64,000 bases of DNA from positions 806,001 to 870,000 of the forward strand of contig NZ_JAALXT010000004.1 of the NCBI RefSeq assembly GCF_011634775.1. The letters are read 5' to 3'. The stretch's first letter is position 1, and every line of letters starts with the position of its first letter. The notes under the pieces were generated by a model, which searched no databases, was not told where the DNA came from, and worked only from the letters and a program-made list of their open reading frames with translations. Both the position numbers and the translations under genes were made by a program. Positions 45,653-56,164 of the stretch are shown piece after piece. This DNA is from Thalassoroseus pseudoceratinae (GTDB lineage Bacteria; Planctomycetota; Planctomycetia; Planctomycetales; Planctomycetaceae).

Positions 45653-48600
45653 TTACGAGGCTGAGTGTTCCAAAGTTCGCTTCACTTCCCGCACTTTGAA
45701 GGCTTCAAACAGGTCCCCTTCTTTCACATCGTTGAACCCGTTGAGACGAATCCCGCATTCCATGCCTTCGCGGACTTCCTTGGCATCGTCTTTTTCACGT
45801 TTGAGCGAGGCCAAGTCGTAATCGCCGAGGATTTTTTGGTCGCGAATGACATGCACACGGCTGTTTCGATCGATGGTCCCATTGAGAATCCGGCAACCGG
45901 CGATCATCCCGTAACGGCTGACTTTGAAGGTTTGCAACACAATCGCTCGACCGGTCGTCTCTTGCACACGCTCCGGTTCCAACAAGCCTTCGAGAGCCTG
46001 TTTGATATGGTCGGTCACTTCGTAGATGATTTCATATCGTCGAATTTCCACGCCTTGCCGTTCGGCGTTTTGAGCCGCTCGGTCTTCCGGGACGACATGG
46101 AACGCGATGATGATGGCACCTGCCGCAGCGGCCAACGAGACATCGCTCTCGTTCACGCCACCGACGCCATCGTGGATGAGTTCGGTCCGCACTTCCGGGT
46201 GCTCGAACTTGTCGATTTCCCCTTTGAGTGCTTCCAATGAACCCGGCGTATCGGCTTTGAGAATAAGCGGGAGGTCTTTGACACCCGAGTCGCCACTGAG
46301 CAACTCTTCCAGTGTTTTTGGCTTCCCGGAAGTCGCAGCCAAGTCTTCCGTGCGTCCGGAGTGACGACGCTCTTCGGCAGTGGTCCTGGCTTCCTCAAGG
46401 TCGGTCATGCCGAAGAAGTGATCTCCCGCACCCGGTACCACATCCAACCCGGTAATCTTGACCGGTTGCGACGGCCCAGCCGTCTCAATTTCCCTGCCGA
46501 GATCGTCGTACATGGCCCGGACTTTACCGAACGCTTCACCACAAAGGACGACATCGCCAATGGAAAGCGTCCCTTTTTGGATGATCAACCAAGCAATCAC
46601 ACCCCGACCTTCATCACGGAACGCTTCCAAGCAAACCCCAACCGCTGGGCGATCGGCGTTGGCTTTCAGTTCCTCGATTTCCGCCGTGAGCAGAATTGTT
46701 TCCAAGAGTGTGTCGATTCCCTGCCCCGTCGCTGCCGACGTTCGCACGACTTCGACTTCACCACCCCACTCGACCGGAAGGATCTCGTGGGCTGTCAGGT
46801 CTTGCAGGACTTTTTGCTCGTTGGTATCGGGCAAGTCGATCTTGTTCATTGCCACGATGATCGGCACACCAGACGCCTTCGCGTGGCTGATACACTCCAC
46901 AGTTTGCGGCATCACGCCATCATCCGCCGCGATGACAAGCACGATGATGTCGGTCACATTGGCACCACGTGCCCGCATGTCCCCAAACGCCGCGTGCCCC
47001 GGTGTATCCACGAATGTAATCGGCTTACCTTCGTAGTCGATCTGATAGGACGCAATATGCTGGGTAATACCACCGGATTCGCCAGCGGCTACATTCGCGG
47101 AGCGAATCGTGTCAAGCAGGCTGGTTTTCCCGTGGTCGACGTGACCAAGAATCGTGACGACCGGAGGCCGTTCGGTCAGATTCGTATCTTCCTCGTCGTT
47201 CTCCAACATCGCGTTGAGTTCTTCTTCGATATCCCGACCACGCTTGATGGTCAGATCGACGCTGAACTCCAACGCCAACTCCATGGCTTGTTCTTCATCC
47301 AAGAAGTCGTTGATTGTGGCCATCGTGCCGTTGCGGAACAGGATCGAAATCAGATCCTTGCCGGGTCGTCCCATGGCTTCGGACAGACTTCGCACCGTGA
47401 TCGGCAGTTCGACTTCGGCTTCGGTCCGGAACGTAATCGGGCCGGAACGTTTCTTCCGCCGACGGTTCGAAAACTGTCGCCGTGCGACGTCTTCCTCTCG
47501 CTCGTTGCGATTCCGTCCTTTCCGCCGCGACTTGTTACGACCGGTTTCTTCTTCCTGCTGCTCCCGACCACGTTGCCGCTTGAGATCGACACGACCTTTC
47601 TGCGGCCGATCGGTCCGCTCTCCGCGTTCACGCTCTTCCATGTGCCGTTGGAGTTGGTCTCGCAACGGAGCATCGCCAGCTTTCAGATTCCCCGGCAACT
47701 TCATCACCGGCTTCTGAGCGGGACCTTCGGTTTTCTCGCTTCGTTTGGGCTGCGGAGTACTGACTTCCGGCGGGGGAGCTGCAACGAAGGGAACACTCGG
47801 ACGATTGGGTTTCTTCTCTTTTTTCTTCTTCGCACGTGACTCGCTGATGCTCCCGCGCGGTTTCATTTCCATATCCCGAACCGGCCGTGACGAAGCACCT
47901 GATGGAGCGATATAGTCCTCCATTTTGTGCGGTGTCGGCTTGGCTTCGGGTTTGTCGTCGGTCTTCTCTTCCGCGGCCACTTCCACAGACTTACCTTTGT
48001 CGCCATCTTCTTCTTCGGTGGACGCCGCTTCGGTTTGCTCGCTGGCATCCGCAACCGGCTCTGCTTGCCCAGCGGGAGACTCAACTTCCGTCGCAGCTCC
48101 TTCGGCCGCCTCTGATGTCGCGTCTTCTTCAACGGCGGATTCAACTTCCGCTGCCGCTTGTTCAGCCGAGTCGCTGACTTCAGCCACGGGCTCTTGCTCG
48201 ACAACCTGTGCCACTTCGTCTTCAGCCTTTGTTTCAGCCGTAGCTTCGGTTACTTCGTCGGTCGCTTCGGGCGTCTCGGCGACAGTCTCGACCACTGAGG
48301 GTTCGCGATCACCGACCTCGCTCTCATCGACCGAAGAATCGTCGGAGGAGACTGTCTCTTCGAGATCACCATCGTCTTCGACGGTCGCCGTACCTACGCC
48401 ACCCTGGTCAGACCGGGAGCGCCCGGATTGAGACCGTGAGGATTCAATCTTGCGAACCTTGCTGCCTCGATCGACAACTTCCGCTCGCACCGGCTCCAAC
48501 GGAGCATCGACGGAAGCCTCTTCGGGCTTAGCGTCGCCAGACGCCCCTTCCCGGATGAAGTTGACGACAATATCCCGCTGTTCCGGCGAAATACTGGCCA

Positions 48601-48703
48601 AGGCGGAGTTCTTCGCAGGAACCCCAGCTTGGTTGCAGTAATCGATAAGCTCTTTGCTATCGATGCCTAGCTCTTTCGCCAGAGCGAAGATCCTGATCTT
48701 CAA
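45653..48703 (-). CDS. infB: Translation initiation factor IF-2
   Basis: A 1016-residue IF-2. The N-terminal subdomain [22 protein letters not shown] is followed by a long acidic Ala/Glu/Val-rich stretch (~60-270) and a basic Arg-rich stretch (~340-430). The GTPase has G1 [15 protein letters not shown]3 DTPGHAAF and G4 NKIDL, then domains II-IV. IF-2 places initiator tRNA on the 30S subunit. The start appears to be TTG at 48703: GGGGGA lies about 7 nt upstream and the protein then begins exactly at the family N-terminus. An earlier TTG at 48718 has no such site and adds five residues. Confidence 0.97.
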   Translation of the reverse strand: MKIRIFALAKELGIDSKELIDYCNQAGVPAKNSALASISPEQRDIVVNFIREGASGDAKPEEASVDAPLEPVRAEVVDRGSKVRKIESSRSQSGRSRSDQGGVGTATVEDDGDLEETVSSDDSSVDESEVGDREPSVVETVAETPEATDEVTEATAETKAEDEVAQVVEQEPVAEVSDSAEQAAAEVESAVEEDATSEAAEGAATEVESPAGQAEPVADASEQTEAASTEEEDGDKGKSVEVAAEEKTDDKPEAKPTPHKMEDYIAPSGASSRPVRDMEMKPRGSISESRAKKKKEKKPNRPSVPFVAAPPPEVSTPQPKRSEKTEGPAQKPVMKLPGNLKAGDAPLRDQLQRHMEERERGERTDRPQKGRVDLKRQRGREQQEEETGRNKSRRKGRNRNEREEDVARRQFSNRRRKKRSGPITFRTEAEVELPITVRSLSEAMGRPGKDLISILFRNGTMATINDFLDEEQAMELALEFSVDLTIKRGRDIEEELNAMLENDEEDTNLTERPPVVTILGHVDHGKTSLLDTIRSANVAAGESGGITQHIASYQIDYEGKPITFVDTPGHAAFGDMRARGANVTDIIVLVIAADDGVMPQTVECISHAKASGVPIIVAMNKIDLPDTNEQKVLQDLTAHEILPVEWGGEVEVVRTSAATGQGIDTLLETILLTAEIEELKANADRPAVGVCLEAFRDEGRGVIAWLIIQKGTLSIGDVVLCGEAFGKVRAMYDDLGREIETAGPSQPVKITGLDVVPGAGDHFFGMTDLEEARTTAEERRHSGRTEDLAATSGKPKTLEELLSGDSGVKDLPLILKADTPGSLEALKGEIDKFEHPEVRTELIHDGVGGVNESDVSLAAAAGAIIIAFHVVPEDRAAQNAERQGVEIRRYEIIYEVTDHIKQALEGLLEPERVQETTGRAIVLQTFKVSRYGMIAGCRILNGTIDRNSRVHVIRDQKILGDYDLASLKREKDDAKEVREGMECGIRLNGFNDVKEGDLFEAFKVREVKRTLEHSAS

Positions 48704-48793
48704 AAGCGTTTCCCCCAATTCAACTCAAAGACGGCTCTTACATGAACCGAAACCGAACGTTTTTAAAACTCAACTGATTCAACCCCACAGCCA

Positions 48794-50350
48794 TTACGCC
48801 CCACCGGTTGGACGCGACTCTTCAGCGGCCACCTCGGTTTCGCGTTCGGAGTCGTCGGCAGGCACCGCACCACCGGCATCGGCGATCGCGGACTCAACCA
48901 CTTCCGGCTCGACGTCGGCCACAGGGTCCACCACTTCATCTTCGGTTGACGGCGACTCACCAGACTCGCCATCCGACTCCGCGGTTACCGCTGCCGCCAC
49001 TTCCGGCGTTTGCTCATCAGTTTCCGCAACCTGTTCGGCCACGGCCTCTGTATGCAGCGACTCATTGGTTTTTTCAGTCGCACCGCCAGATTCCGTTTCC
49101 GGCGGAGTTTTCGCGGCAGGCTTCAACGGAGCCGTACGCCCCAACGCGGCCTGCTCACGTTTCAGGCGGTATTCTTCGCGTTCCGCTTTTTCAGCAATCA
49201 AAGCTTGCTCGTCAGCGAACTCCACGATTTCCGCACACTGTTCTTCCGTCAAGCCGCTCAATTCTTCCAACTGATCAGGCTCAATCACGGAAAGATCGTC
49301 GAAGGTAAAGAACCCTTGAACAACAAGGTTTTCGGCCAATTCCTCGCTCACGTGTGGTGACTTGGAAAACTCGCCAATCGTCTGATCGATTTGTTCATCC
49401 AGACGATCCTGAGTCATCACGTGAATATCCCAGCCAACCAGCTTCGATGCCAATCGGACATTCTGCCCTTTCCGGCCGATCGCCAAGGACAGAGAATCTT
49501 CACGCACAAGGACGATCACTTTGCCCAACATGGGACACAGCACAACGTCTTCAACCTCAGCGGGCTGCAACGCATTCGGGACGAGAACGTGCAAGGAATC
49601 GTTCCACCGAACGATATCAATTCGCTCTTCTCCACCCAACTCGTTGATAATATTCTTGATCCGTGCCCCACGAACGCCCACACAGGCACCAACGCCATCA
49701 ATCTTGCTATCGTCGCAAGAGACAGCCACTTTGGTCCGGTAACCAGCTTCGCGAGAGATCGAGCGAATCCGAATCACATGATCCGCAATCTCGGGAATTT
49801 CCAACTCGAACAACCGACGAACCAAGTCGGCGTGGCAACGAGAAAGAATAATCTTCACCCGACTGCCAGCTTTACGAACGTCAAGAACGATCGCTCGCAC
49901 GCGTTCACCAACACGATACCCTTCGCCGGGAATCTGTTCGCTTCGCGGCAAGAAGCCTTCCGCCTTGCCAAGATTCACGGTTACCGAGCCACCTTCGACA
50001 CGACTGACCGTCCCGGTCACAATTTGGCTACGCAATTCGCCAAACTCGTCGAACAGATGATCGCGTTCCGCTTCGCGAATCTTTTGAATCATGACCTGCT
50101 TGGCGGTCTGGGCAGCGATTCGACCGAGCAGATCGCCAATCTCGTCGGCATTCAACGGATCCCCATCGATCGAAGCGGACGGTTCGCCCGTCAACCGATC
50201 GACTTTGACGTCAATATCGACCTCTTCACCGAAGTGCTTTCGGGCCGCCGAGACAATTGCTTGCTCGATTCCATCAAAGACGATGCTTTTCTCGATACTC
50301 TTGTCGCGGTGGATCATTTCCACGACACGGAGGAGTTCGGGTCCGTTCAT
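48794..50350 (-). CDS. nusA: Transcription elongation/termination factor NusA
   Basis: A 518-residue NusA. N-terminal RNA-polymerase-binding domain ([22 protein letters not shown]), S1 domain (~130-200, [23 protein letters not shown]), two KH domains (~200-345; [40 protein letters not shown]), a helical HhH-like segment (~360-400) and a ~100-residue acidic Ala/Glu tail. It modulates pausing, termination and antitermination. It starts 22 bp after a terminator-like hairpin and precedes infB by 90 bp. rimP, usually first in this operon, is missing. Confidence 0.96.
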   Translation of the reverse strand: MNGPELLRVVEMIHRDKSIEKSIVFDGIEQAIVSAARKHFGEEVDIDVKVDRLTGEPSASIDGDPLNADEIGDLLGRIAAQTAKQVMIQKIREAERDHLFDEFGELRSQIVTGTVSRVEGGSVTVNLGKAEGFLPRSEQIPGEGYRVGERVRAIVLDVRKAGSRVKIILSRCHADLVRRLFELEIPEIADHVIRIRSISREAGYRTKVAVSCDDSKIDGVGACVGVRGARIKNIINELGGEERIDIVRWNDSLHVLVPNALQPAEVEDVVLCPMLGKVIVLVREDSLSLAIGRKGQNVRLASKLVGWDIHVMTQDRLDEQIDQTIGEFSKSPHVSEELAENLVVQGFFTFDDLSVIEPDQLEELSGLTEEQCAEIVEFADEQALIAEKAEREEYRLKREQAALGRTAPLKPAAKTPPETESGGATEKTNESLHTEAVAEQVAETDEQTPEVAAAVTAESDGESGESPSTEDEVVDPVADVEPEVVESAIADAGGAVPADDSERETEVAAEESRPTGGA

Positions 50351-50372
50351 CGTTTTCCAACTTCCCAATAAC

Positions 50373-50399
50373 AAAAAAAGTGGGCACAAGACCCACTTT
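50373..50399 (-). terminator. Terminator-like hairpin in the nusA leader (possible attenuator)
   Basis: On the minus strand, AAAGTGGG pairs with CCCACTTT (8 bp, 7-nt loop TCTTGTG) and is followed by seven T's, a textbook intrinsic terminator. It ends only about 22 nt before the nusA ATG on the same strand and there is no minus-strand gene upstream to terminate. That placement suggests transcription attenuation of nusA-infB-rbfA. Confidence 0.8.
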
Positions 50400-50955
50400 C
50401 AACTATCCATCCCCTTCGGGAGACAGACCGTCCAGTGGCCGTCAACAAAGAACCACGGCGACACATGCCCCAAATACAGGAGCCATGCCAACCGCGATGG
50501 CGGTGCCCGGCCGGAGTATTCTTTCTAGCGTCTACATGCGCCAGACCCTTTTCAGTGAATTCCGCTCGGGGTGAGGTCTATTCCAACATTCTTGAGGTTT
50601 GTCAACACAAGTTCACAAACTTCGGCGAATGTGTGAATGTTGTGACGCACACAACCCATCATTGGTTCTCAGTCTTCGATTGTGACGATACATCCCTCCA
50701 AGTCAACTGTCAAGCAGTTCCCGGACGAACATTTCTCGATCACGACCCGACCGTTCGCCAATCGTCTGGGTACGAATGAGTCGAATAGCGATTTATTCAT
50801 TGGAATTCACCGATTGGAATTTTATTGGCCGCAGATTTATACTATTGAGTCTGTGCGACACTTGGGCGGTTTCGAGGATGAACGCCAACGGGAGCCGTGC
50901 CGAATTGGTCGGGATCATACGGATAACTTTGTTTCAGGCAGGGAGAGACGGAACG
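50400..50955. other. About 0.55 kb between divergent nusA and TPR genes
   Basis: No protein gene was found; in particular no RimP-like frame on the minus strand. The minus-strand part next to nusA is presumably its transcribed leader. It holds GC-rich complementary segments (for example around 50485-50525) that could fold, but no known RNA family was recognised. Confidence 0.5.
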
Positions 50956-52392
50956 ATGCTGAGAAGCCGAACATTCATGGCGGCAATGATTGTGATTCCT
51001 TGGGCCCTTTCAAACGTGGCCAATGCCCAAGTCGACCCCAAGAACGCGAACCCCGAACACGAACAGATCAAAAAACAAGCTGACGCCGCCTACCAACAAC
51101 GGGCGTTCACCCAAGCGGTGGAATTGGTCAGCAAAGTGATCAAGGAGAACCCCAAAGACGATGTTGCTTTCTACTTGCGAGGAAGCTCCTTGGTGGAAAT
51201 TGGCCTGCAAAACCGAGACGTCGATAAACTTCGTGCCGGAATCGCCGACGCTCGCCAGGCGATTTCACTGAACGGCCGAGAACGAATCGACTACTACCTT
51301 CCCTATCTGTTCGGCATGTCCAGCCTGGCCGGTCTTGAAGACAAGCCGGAACACGCCAATGTTGCCATCCAAGTTGCCACCCAGGTCATTGGGTTGCCCA
51401 ACGTCGGTACGGCTCAGTCAGCCAACCTGTACTACCAGCGTGCTCGGGCTCACGGAACACTTCAAGACTGGCAAAAAGCCGCCGACGATTTTAACAAAGC
51501 CCTGTCCTTCAACCCGAATCACCTCGGTGCACGCTTGGGAGCCGGCCACGCATACGTGCGAATGGAAGACTTCGACAAGGCCGAAGAACAATTCGACGCA
51601 GCTTCCAAGACATTCCCGAATGACCCACGCGTGTATAACGATCGCGGGACATTCCACCAGCAATCCAAACAGTTCGACAAAGCCATCGCCGACTTCACCA
51701 AGGTGCTGGAACTCGACAAAAACGCCCACTACGCCTACATGAACCGCGGGTTCACCTACATGGAGAAAGGCGACCCGAAACAAGCGGAACAGGATTTTGA
51801 TCGCGCCTTGGCACTCCAACCGAAGCAACCAACCCTCTACAGCCTGCGAGGAACCGCGCGTCTGATGCAGGGCCGCGTTAATGACGCCCTTGGCGACTAC
51901 AAAATGGTGGTCGAAATGGACACCAAGAACCCGATCGCTCGGGGAGACTTGGCGTTCGCGGAATTCTTTGCTGGCGACTATGCCAACGCTGCAAAATCTT
52001 TTGCTTCGGCTCTCGACTCCCCCGCCAAGCTCGAACACCTTCGACCTTGGCTGTATATCTCGCTGGTATCGTCCGGCCAAAAGAATGCCGCTGACTCCCG
52101 CTTCGGCAGTGGACCAAGTGGTGACCAAGCCGGCTGGGACTGGTCCGATCGCTTGCTCGCGATGCTGACCGGCAAAATCTCTGATGAAGACTTGCTCGCA
52201 GCTGTGAAGAGCGACGAAACACGCGTCAAAGACGCTCAACTTTGCGAAGCCCACTTCTTCCTGGGCCAAAAAGCTTTGCTCGCTGGAGATCGAGCCGCCG
52301 CCGCTGCCCACTTCCAAAAAGCAGTCGCCACCAACGCGGACAACCTCTCCGCTCACCGTGGCTCCCGCTTCGCGTTGCAGCGACTCAACTAA
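50956..52392 (+). CDS. Exported tetratricopeptide repeat protein, 478 residues
   Basis: A signal peptide (MLRSRTFMAAMIVIPWALSNVANA) is followed by a TPR array (~35-470). Clear units: AADDFNKALSFNPNHLGARLG, AEEQFDAASKTFPNDPRVYND, AIADFTKVLELDKNAHYAYMN and AEQDFDRALALQPKQPTLYSL. The last repeats differ in having long inserts. Likely an envelope protein-interaction scaffold; function unknown. ATG 50956 has GGAGAG at 9-nt spacing; the longer frame from 50776 is rejected. A terminator follows 40 bp after the stop. Confidence 0.88.
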   Translation: MLRSRTFMAAMIVIPWALSNVANAQVDPKNANPEHEQIKKQADAAYQQRAFTQAVELVSKVIKENPKDDVAFYLRGSSLVEIGLQNRDVDKLRAGIADARQAISLNGRERIDYYLPYLFGMSSLAGLEDKPEHANVAIQVATQVIGLPNVGTAQSANLYYQRARAHGTLQDWQKAADDFNKALSFNPNHLGARLGAGHAYVRMEDFDKAEEQFDAASKTFPNDPRVYNDRGTFHQQSKQFDKAIADFTKVLELDKNAHYAYMNRGFTYMEKGDPKQAEQDFDRALALQPKQPTLYSLRGTARLMQGRVNDALGDYKMVVEMDTKNPIARGDLAFAEFFAGDYANAAKSFASALDSPAKLEHLRPWLYISLVSSGQKNAADSRFGSGPSGDQAGWDWSDRLLAMLTGKISDEDLLAAVKSDETRVKDAQLCEAHFFLGQKALLAGDRAAAAAHFQKAVATNADNLSAHRGSRFALQRLN

Positions 52393-52432
52393 TCTCAGAC
52401 ATCAGCCGACTTTTCACTTCAGAAGCAACGAA

Positions 52433-52460
52433 GCCCCAGGGGAAACCTTGGGGCTTTTTT
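52433..52460 (+). terminator. Rho-independent terminator
   Basis: A 9-bp stem (GCCCCAGGG with CCTTGGGGC, one G-U) with a very short loop is followed by TTTTTT, 40 bp past the TPR gene stop. Confidence 0.9.
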
Positions 52461-52498
52461 GATTGAGATGATGAACAGGAAATCAATCGCTCGGATGC

Positions 52499-52562
52499 CA
52501 CTGGCTTCGCCAGTGCTTTTCGATGTCAATGTCGCTCGTCTTTGCACTGACAGAGCCAGTGC
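52499..52562. repeat. Short palindromes of the CACTGGC/GCCAGTG type
   Basis: CACTGGC-TTC-GCCAGTG (52499-52515) is a perfect 7-bp hairpin. A second, looser copy of the same sequence pair (GCACTG...CCAGTGC) lies at 52544-52562. Neither is followed by a T run, and they lie between convergent genes just past a true terminator, so they look like an interspersed palindromic repeat. Confidence 0.7.
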
Positions 52563-52586
52563 CTCACCGAAGCCAAGCCAGAAACA

Positions 52587-53936
52587 TCACGCACCCGCGG
52601 CTCGCACCACCACGGCGGTGGCTTGCCCCACGCGGGTGACGTTGGTTTTGAGGAACAACCGATTGTCGGTTGGCAGTGGTTCGCCATGCACGACATTCAG
52701 CGGACATTCGGGATCCGACGCCCGATAATTGAGAGTCACCGGAATCACGCCTGAACCGAGCGAGACCAACGAGGCAACTAACTCCATCGTTCCGCAGCCA
52801 GGACCGGCGTTACCGAGCCGGCTCTTCATGGCCGTTACAGGAATTTTGCCACCGTCTGCACCGAAGACGTCGTGAATCGCCAGCGCTTCATCGCGATCCA
52901 CGGCTTTGCTACCGAGACCGTGCGCGTTCACATGTCCGATTTGATTCGGTTCGACCCCGGCATCTCGCAAAGCGGCTCGCATGGCGTTTGCCAACGCTCG
53001 ACGTGGCTGCGGAGAGCCGTCTCGCTCCACAACGCATGACGATCCAAACCCGAGAATCTCACCGAAAACTGTCGCACCTCGGTTCGCAGCATGTTCGGCG
53101 GTTTCGAGAATGAGTGTTGCAGCACCTTCACCGATGACTTGGCCAGTACTGTTCTTATCGAACGGTCGACACCAAGTTTCCGGCGGGCCATCCTCGTGGG
53201 CGAGTTCATCCCACAACGCTGCGTGTAGCGACTGCATGGGGTTAAACCGAGCCCCGCACGTCCCGGAAATCATCACGTCCGCGTCACCACGCGAAATAAT
53301 TCGGACAGCCTCTCCCAGCACAGAATTGCCGGAAGCCTCATCCATTGTGATCGAGTTGCTCGGTCCGCGTGCTCCAACCGAAATGCTGATGTGACAAGCC
53401 GGCATATTCGGAAGATATTTCAGGAGCCACAAGGGTTCCATGGCTCCCATCCCGCTGGGTTGCCCGGCGTTTTCGCCGTCTTGCCCCCACTTCTCATAAA
53501 TGAAATGCGGGGAGGGTTCTTCCTCGGCAGATTTCTTGACGGGATCGATCAACTGGTCTGGCGGAGTCAGCATCAGATTCGCACCGAATTCGACACCCAA
53601 CCGATCGGCTGGAATGGTGTCCGTGCTGACTTGGGCATCTTCAACGGCTTGTAACGCGGATGCCACACCGAGTTGGATTTCTCGGCACATCACCTTGACC
53701 CATTTCCGTTCCGACTTCAGCCACTGTTTCTTGGCGGATTTCTCGTCGAACTCGGAGATCTCTCCACCGACATGACCAGGAACGCCGGTGAACGACTGCA
53801 GTTGGCTGCGACGAATTCCACTCCGACCGGCGGCTAAGTTCTCACTGAAGTCAGACCGGCCGATCCCCAAAGGGCTGACAATTCCGACCCCCGTAATCAC
53901 CACGCCTTTGGTGATATCTGAAGACTGTTGTGCCAT
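52587..53936 (-). CDS. Beta-ketoacyl synthase homologue lacking the catalytic Cys (chain-length-factor-like)
   Basis: A 449-residue thiolase-fold protein with the full FabF framework (VVITGVGIVSPLGIG, GEGAATLILE, NAHGLGSKAVDRDE). At the nucleophile position FabF-like ACxSG reads DEASG: Glu200 replaces the active Cys. Of the two catalytic His, the first is kept (His339 in NAHG) and the second is Asn376 in KSRLGNAGPG; the active-site Lys371 is kept. It therefore should not condense acyl chains by the normal mechanism and instead resembles chain-length factors of type II polyketide synthases or decarboxylating KSQ domains. It lies in the fab cluster beside a complete fabF. Confidence 0.88.
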   Translation of the reverse strand: MAQQSSDITKGVVITGVGIVSPLGIGRSDFSENLAAGRSGIRRSQLQSFTGVPGHVGGEISEFDEKSAKKQWLKSERKWVKVMCREIQLGVASALQAVEDAQVSTDTIPADRLGVEFGANLMLTPPDQLIDPVKKSAEEEPSPHFIYEKWGQDGENAGQPSGMGAMEPLWLLKYLPNMPACHISISVGARGPSNSITMDEASGNSVLGEAVRIISRGDADVMISGTCGARFNPMQSLHAALWDELAHEDGPPETWCRPFDKNSTGQVIGEGAATLILETAEHAANRGATVFGEILGFGSSCVVERDGSPQPRRALANAMRAALRDAGVEPNQIGHVNAHGLGSKAVDRDEALAIHDVFGADGGKIPVTAMKSRLGNAGPGCGTMELVASLVSLGSGVIPVTLNYRASDPECPLNVVHGEPLPTDNRLFLKTNVTRVGQATAVVVRAAGA

Positions 53937-53995
53937 GAGTGTCGGCGTGCCTCATCAGGTCGAAAATAGAGAGTGAATGGGCGACGATACTCCGA

Positions 53996-54493
53996 TCAGT
54001 CGACCGCGTAGTTCTGAACTTCCATGATCACGGCTTGGCTGACGCCCGCGTGTTGCATGGCAATCAACGCTTCCGGATTCGTGCGGAATCGTCCGCCACG
54101 GGTACGGATTGCGTTGATGATAATTGTATCGCTCATCTGATTTTGCGCCATCGTGATGACATCACTGTTGGTCAACGCTCGGGCGGCCGCTGCTCGGGAC
54201 GCTTCGACGTGCGAGGCATGACGCAATGCCGCATCTCGCTCGTCTTCCACATCCTGGACACGCCCCAGTGCACCACCACCAGCGGCACCGGCCAACGCCC
54301 CTAAAGCCGCTCCGGTCTTTGGGTTTCCAACCTGATGCCCCAACACCGCACCGGCAATCGAACCAGCTCCGGCCCCCAGCAACGCACCGGTTTGCGTATT
54401 GGTTTGACAACCGGTGAGCTGGCCACCGGCCGCCACAGTCATCAAGACCAGTACGCTCCATCGCGTTTTCGAATTTGGTTTCCCAGAGTTCAT
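53996..54493 (-). CDS. Glycine-zipper lipoprotein
   Basis: A 165-residue protein with a lipoprotein signal (VLVLMTVAAGGQLTGC; lipobox LTGC). The next ~45 residues form a glycine zipper (GALLGAGAGSIAGAVLGHQVG then GAALGALAGAAGGGALG), as in outer-membrane SlyB/YMGG-type lipoproteins. A helical and Arg-rich C-terminal part follows. ATG 54493 has GGAG at 7-nt spacing. It interrupts the two ketoacyl-synthase genes, all on the minus strand. A role in envelope integrity is family-level inference. Confidence 0.85.
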   Translation of the reverse strand: MNSGKPNSKTRWSVLVLMTVAAGGQLTGCQTNTQTGALLGAGAGSIAGAVLGHQVGNPKTGAALGALAGAAGGGALGRVQDVEDERDAALRHASHVEASRAAAARALTNSDVITMAQNQMSDTIIINAIRTRGGRFRTNPEALIAMQHAGVSQAVIMEVQNYAVD

Positions 54494-54679
54494 CCTGCTT
54501 CTCCGGTAATGGCCGGGCTTCCCCGTCACCATATCAAATCTCGCAAATGCCAACCAACCGGTCAAGGTGAGTTAACCGGTTGTAACGGTTATCAAAACCT
54601 TTCGGCATTCGCATTCGCCGGACTTGAGCCGGATTCGCGTTCTCCACGAACCACACCACCGGGAACCAACTCGAAAACA

Positions 54680-55924
54680 CTACGCTGCTTTGCCAAGCAC
54701 GAGACACGCATTGTGCCCACCGAACCCGAAGCTATTCTTCAGCACGGTATTGAATTTCACGTCACGAGCTTCATGCGGCACGAAATCCAGATTGCACTTG
54801 GGATCGGGATTGTCGAGGTTGATCGTCGGCGGAATCGTTTGCCGATCGAGTGCCAAAGCACACACGACAAATTCCACACCTCCGGAAGCCCCCAACAAGT
54901 GCCCTAACTGGCTCTTGGTACTGGAGACCATCAGTTTCGATGCATGCTCACCAAAGACGCTCTGAATTGCCATGGTTTCGGAGATATCCCCCAGCGGGGT
55001 ACTCGTCCCATGGGCGTTGATATAGTCGATCTGAGAGACATCCAACTTGGCGTCCCGGACCGCACTCGTCATCGCCATCGCCGCCCCCTGCCCTTCGGGA
55101 TGAGGAGCAGTCATATGCGACGCATCGGCGGACATTCCGTAGCCGAGCAATTCACAGAGAATTGGTGCACCGCGTTTCTTGGCGTGCTCGTATTCTTCGA
55201 GGATGACCATACCGGCCCCCTCGGACAACACGAACCCATCGCGATCCTGATCGAATGGCCGACTGGCTTTGTCCGGAGCGTCGTTCCGAGTGGACAAGGC
55301 TCCCATTCGGGCGAACCCAGCCAAACCCATTGGAGTCAACGCCGCTTCGGAACCACCGGCAACCACGACATCGCACATGTCGTATTGGATCCAGCGGAAC
55401 GCGTCGCCAATGGCATTGGTGGCCGAGGCACAAGCGGTTGCAATCGCGCTGTTGGGCCCCTTGAGACCGTACCGCACCGACACATTGCCGCTCGCCGCAT
55501 TGACCATCATCTTCGGAATCAAGAACGGCGAAATGCGTGACGGCCCCCGATCGAAGAGCTTGCAATGCTGCTCTTCGATTTCGCTCAGCCCGCCAATTCC
55601 GCTGCCGATCATCACCCCGTAACGCTCCGACGGACCGTTCTCGAGATCAATCCCGGAACTCGCAACAGCCTTATCCGAAGCGACGAGTACGAATTGACAA
55701 AACCGGTCGATCCGCTTGGCGTCTTTCGGAGCCATCTTGATGTGATTGGTCACATCAAAATCGCTCACTTCGCCGCCAAAATAGACTTTATAGTCTCGCG
55801 GATCAAAACGTTGGATGGGGCCAACGCCACTTTTGCCCGCGCAGATCGAATCCCAAAATTCATTCGATTCGCATCCCAGGGCAGTGACGACGGCGGCTCC
55901 TGTGACCACCACGCGTCGCGTCAT
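54680..55924 (-). CDS. fabF: Beta-ketoacyl-ACP synthase II
   Basis: A 414-residue FabF with the complete catalytic set: Cys165 in ATACASATN, His305 in NAHGTSTPLGD, His342 in KSQLGHLLGASGG, and the Lys in the same motif. It extends acyl-ACP with malonyl-ACP during fatty acid synthesis. It starts 3 bp after the acpP stop, as in many fab operons. The lipoprotein and the Cys-less synthase follow downstream. Confidence 0.96.
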   Translation of the reverse strand: MTRRVVVTGAAVVTALGCESNEFWDSICAGKSGVGPIQRFDPRDYKVYFGGEVSDFDVTNHIKMAPKDAKRIDRFCQFVLVASDKAVASSGIDLENGPSERYGVMIGSGIGGLSEIEEQHCKLFDRGPSRISPFLIPKMMVNAASGNVSVRYGLKGPNSAIATACASATNAIGDAFRWIQYDMCDVVVAGGSEAALTPMGLAGFARMGALSTRNDAPDKASRPFDQDRDGFVLSEGAGMVILEEYEHAKKRGAPILCELLGYGMSADASHMTAPHPEGQGAAMAMTSAVRDAKLDVSQIDYINAHGTSTPLGDISETMAIQSVFGEHASKLMVSSTKSQLGHLLGASGGVEFVVCALALDRQTIPPTINLDNPDPKCNLDFVPHEARDVKFNTVLKNSFGFGGHNACLVLGKAA

Positions 55925-55927
55925 GCT

Positions 55928-56164
55928 TTAGCTCTTTTCTTCGATATAGTCGATCGCATCGCCGACCGTGCTAATTTTGTCGTAGTCGTCATCAGGAATG
56001 GTGACTTCGAATTCGTCTTCGAATTCCATCACCAACTCGACGACGTCGAGCGAATCGGCCTTCAGATCGTCCACAAAGGAACTGGACCGAGTAATTTCTT
56101 CTTTAGGAATCGACAACTGCTCGCTGACAATTCCAATCACTTTTTCTTCAGTGCTGTTGCTCAC
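55928..56164 (-). CDS. acpP: Acyl carrier protein
   Basis: A 78-residue acidic ACP; the phosphopantetheine Ser is in [12 protein letters not shown]. The start is GTG at 56164 with GGAGGG at 6-nt spacing, which gives the classical 78-residue length. A TTG nine codons upstream is an alternative but reads through the Shine-Dalgarno sequence. It is immediately followed by fabF. Confidence 0.96.
   Translation of the reverse strand: MSNSTEEKVIGIVSEQLSIPKEEITRSSSFVDDLKADSLDVVELVMEFEDEFEVTIPDDDYDKISTVGDAIDYIEEKS

Noticed and set aside
46361-47839. 492-codon plus-strand frame opposite infB
   Set aside because: Antisense to the well-supported IF-2 coding region; its composition mirrors reverse-complemented codons.
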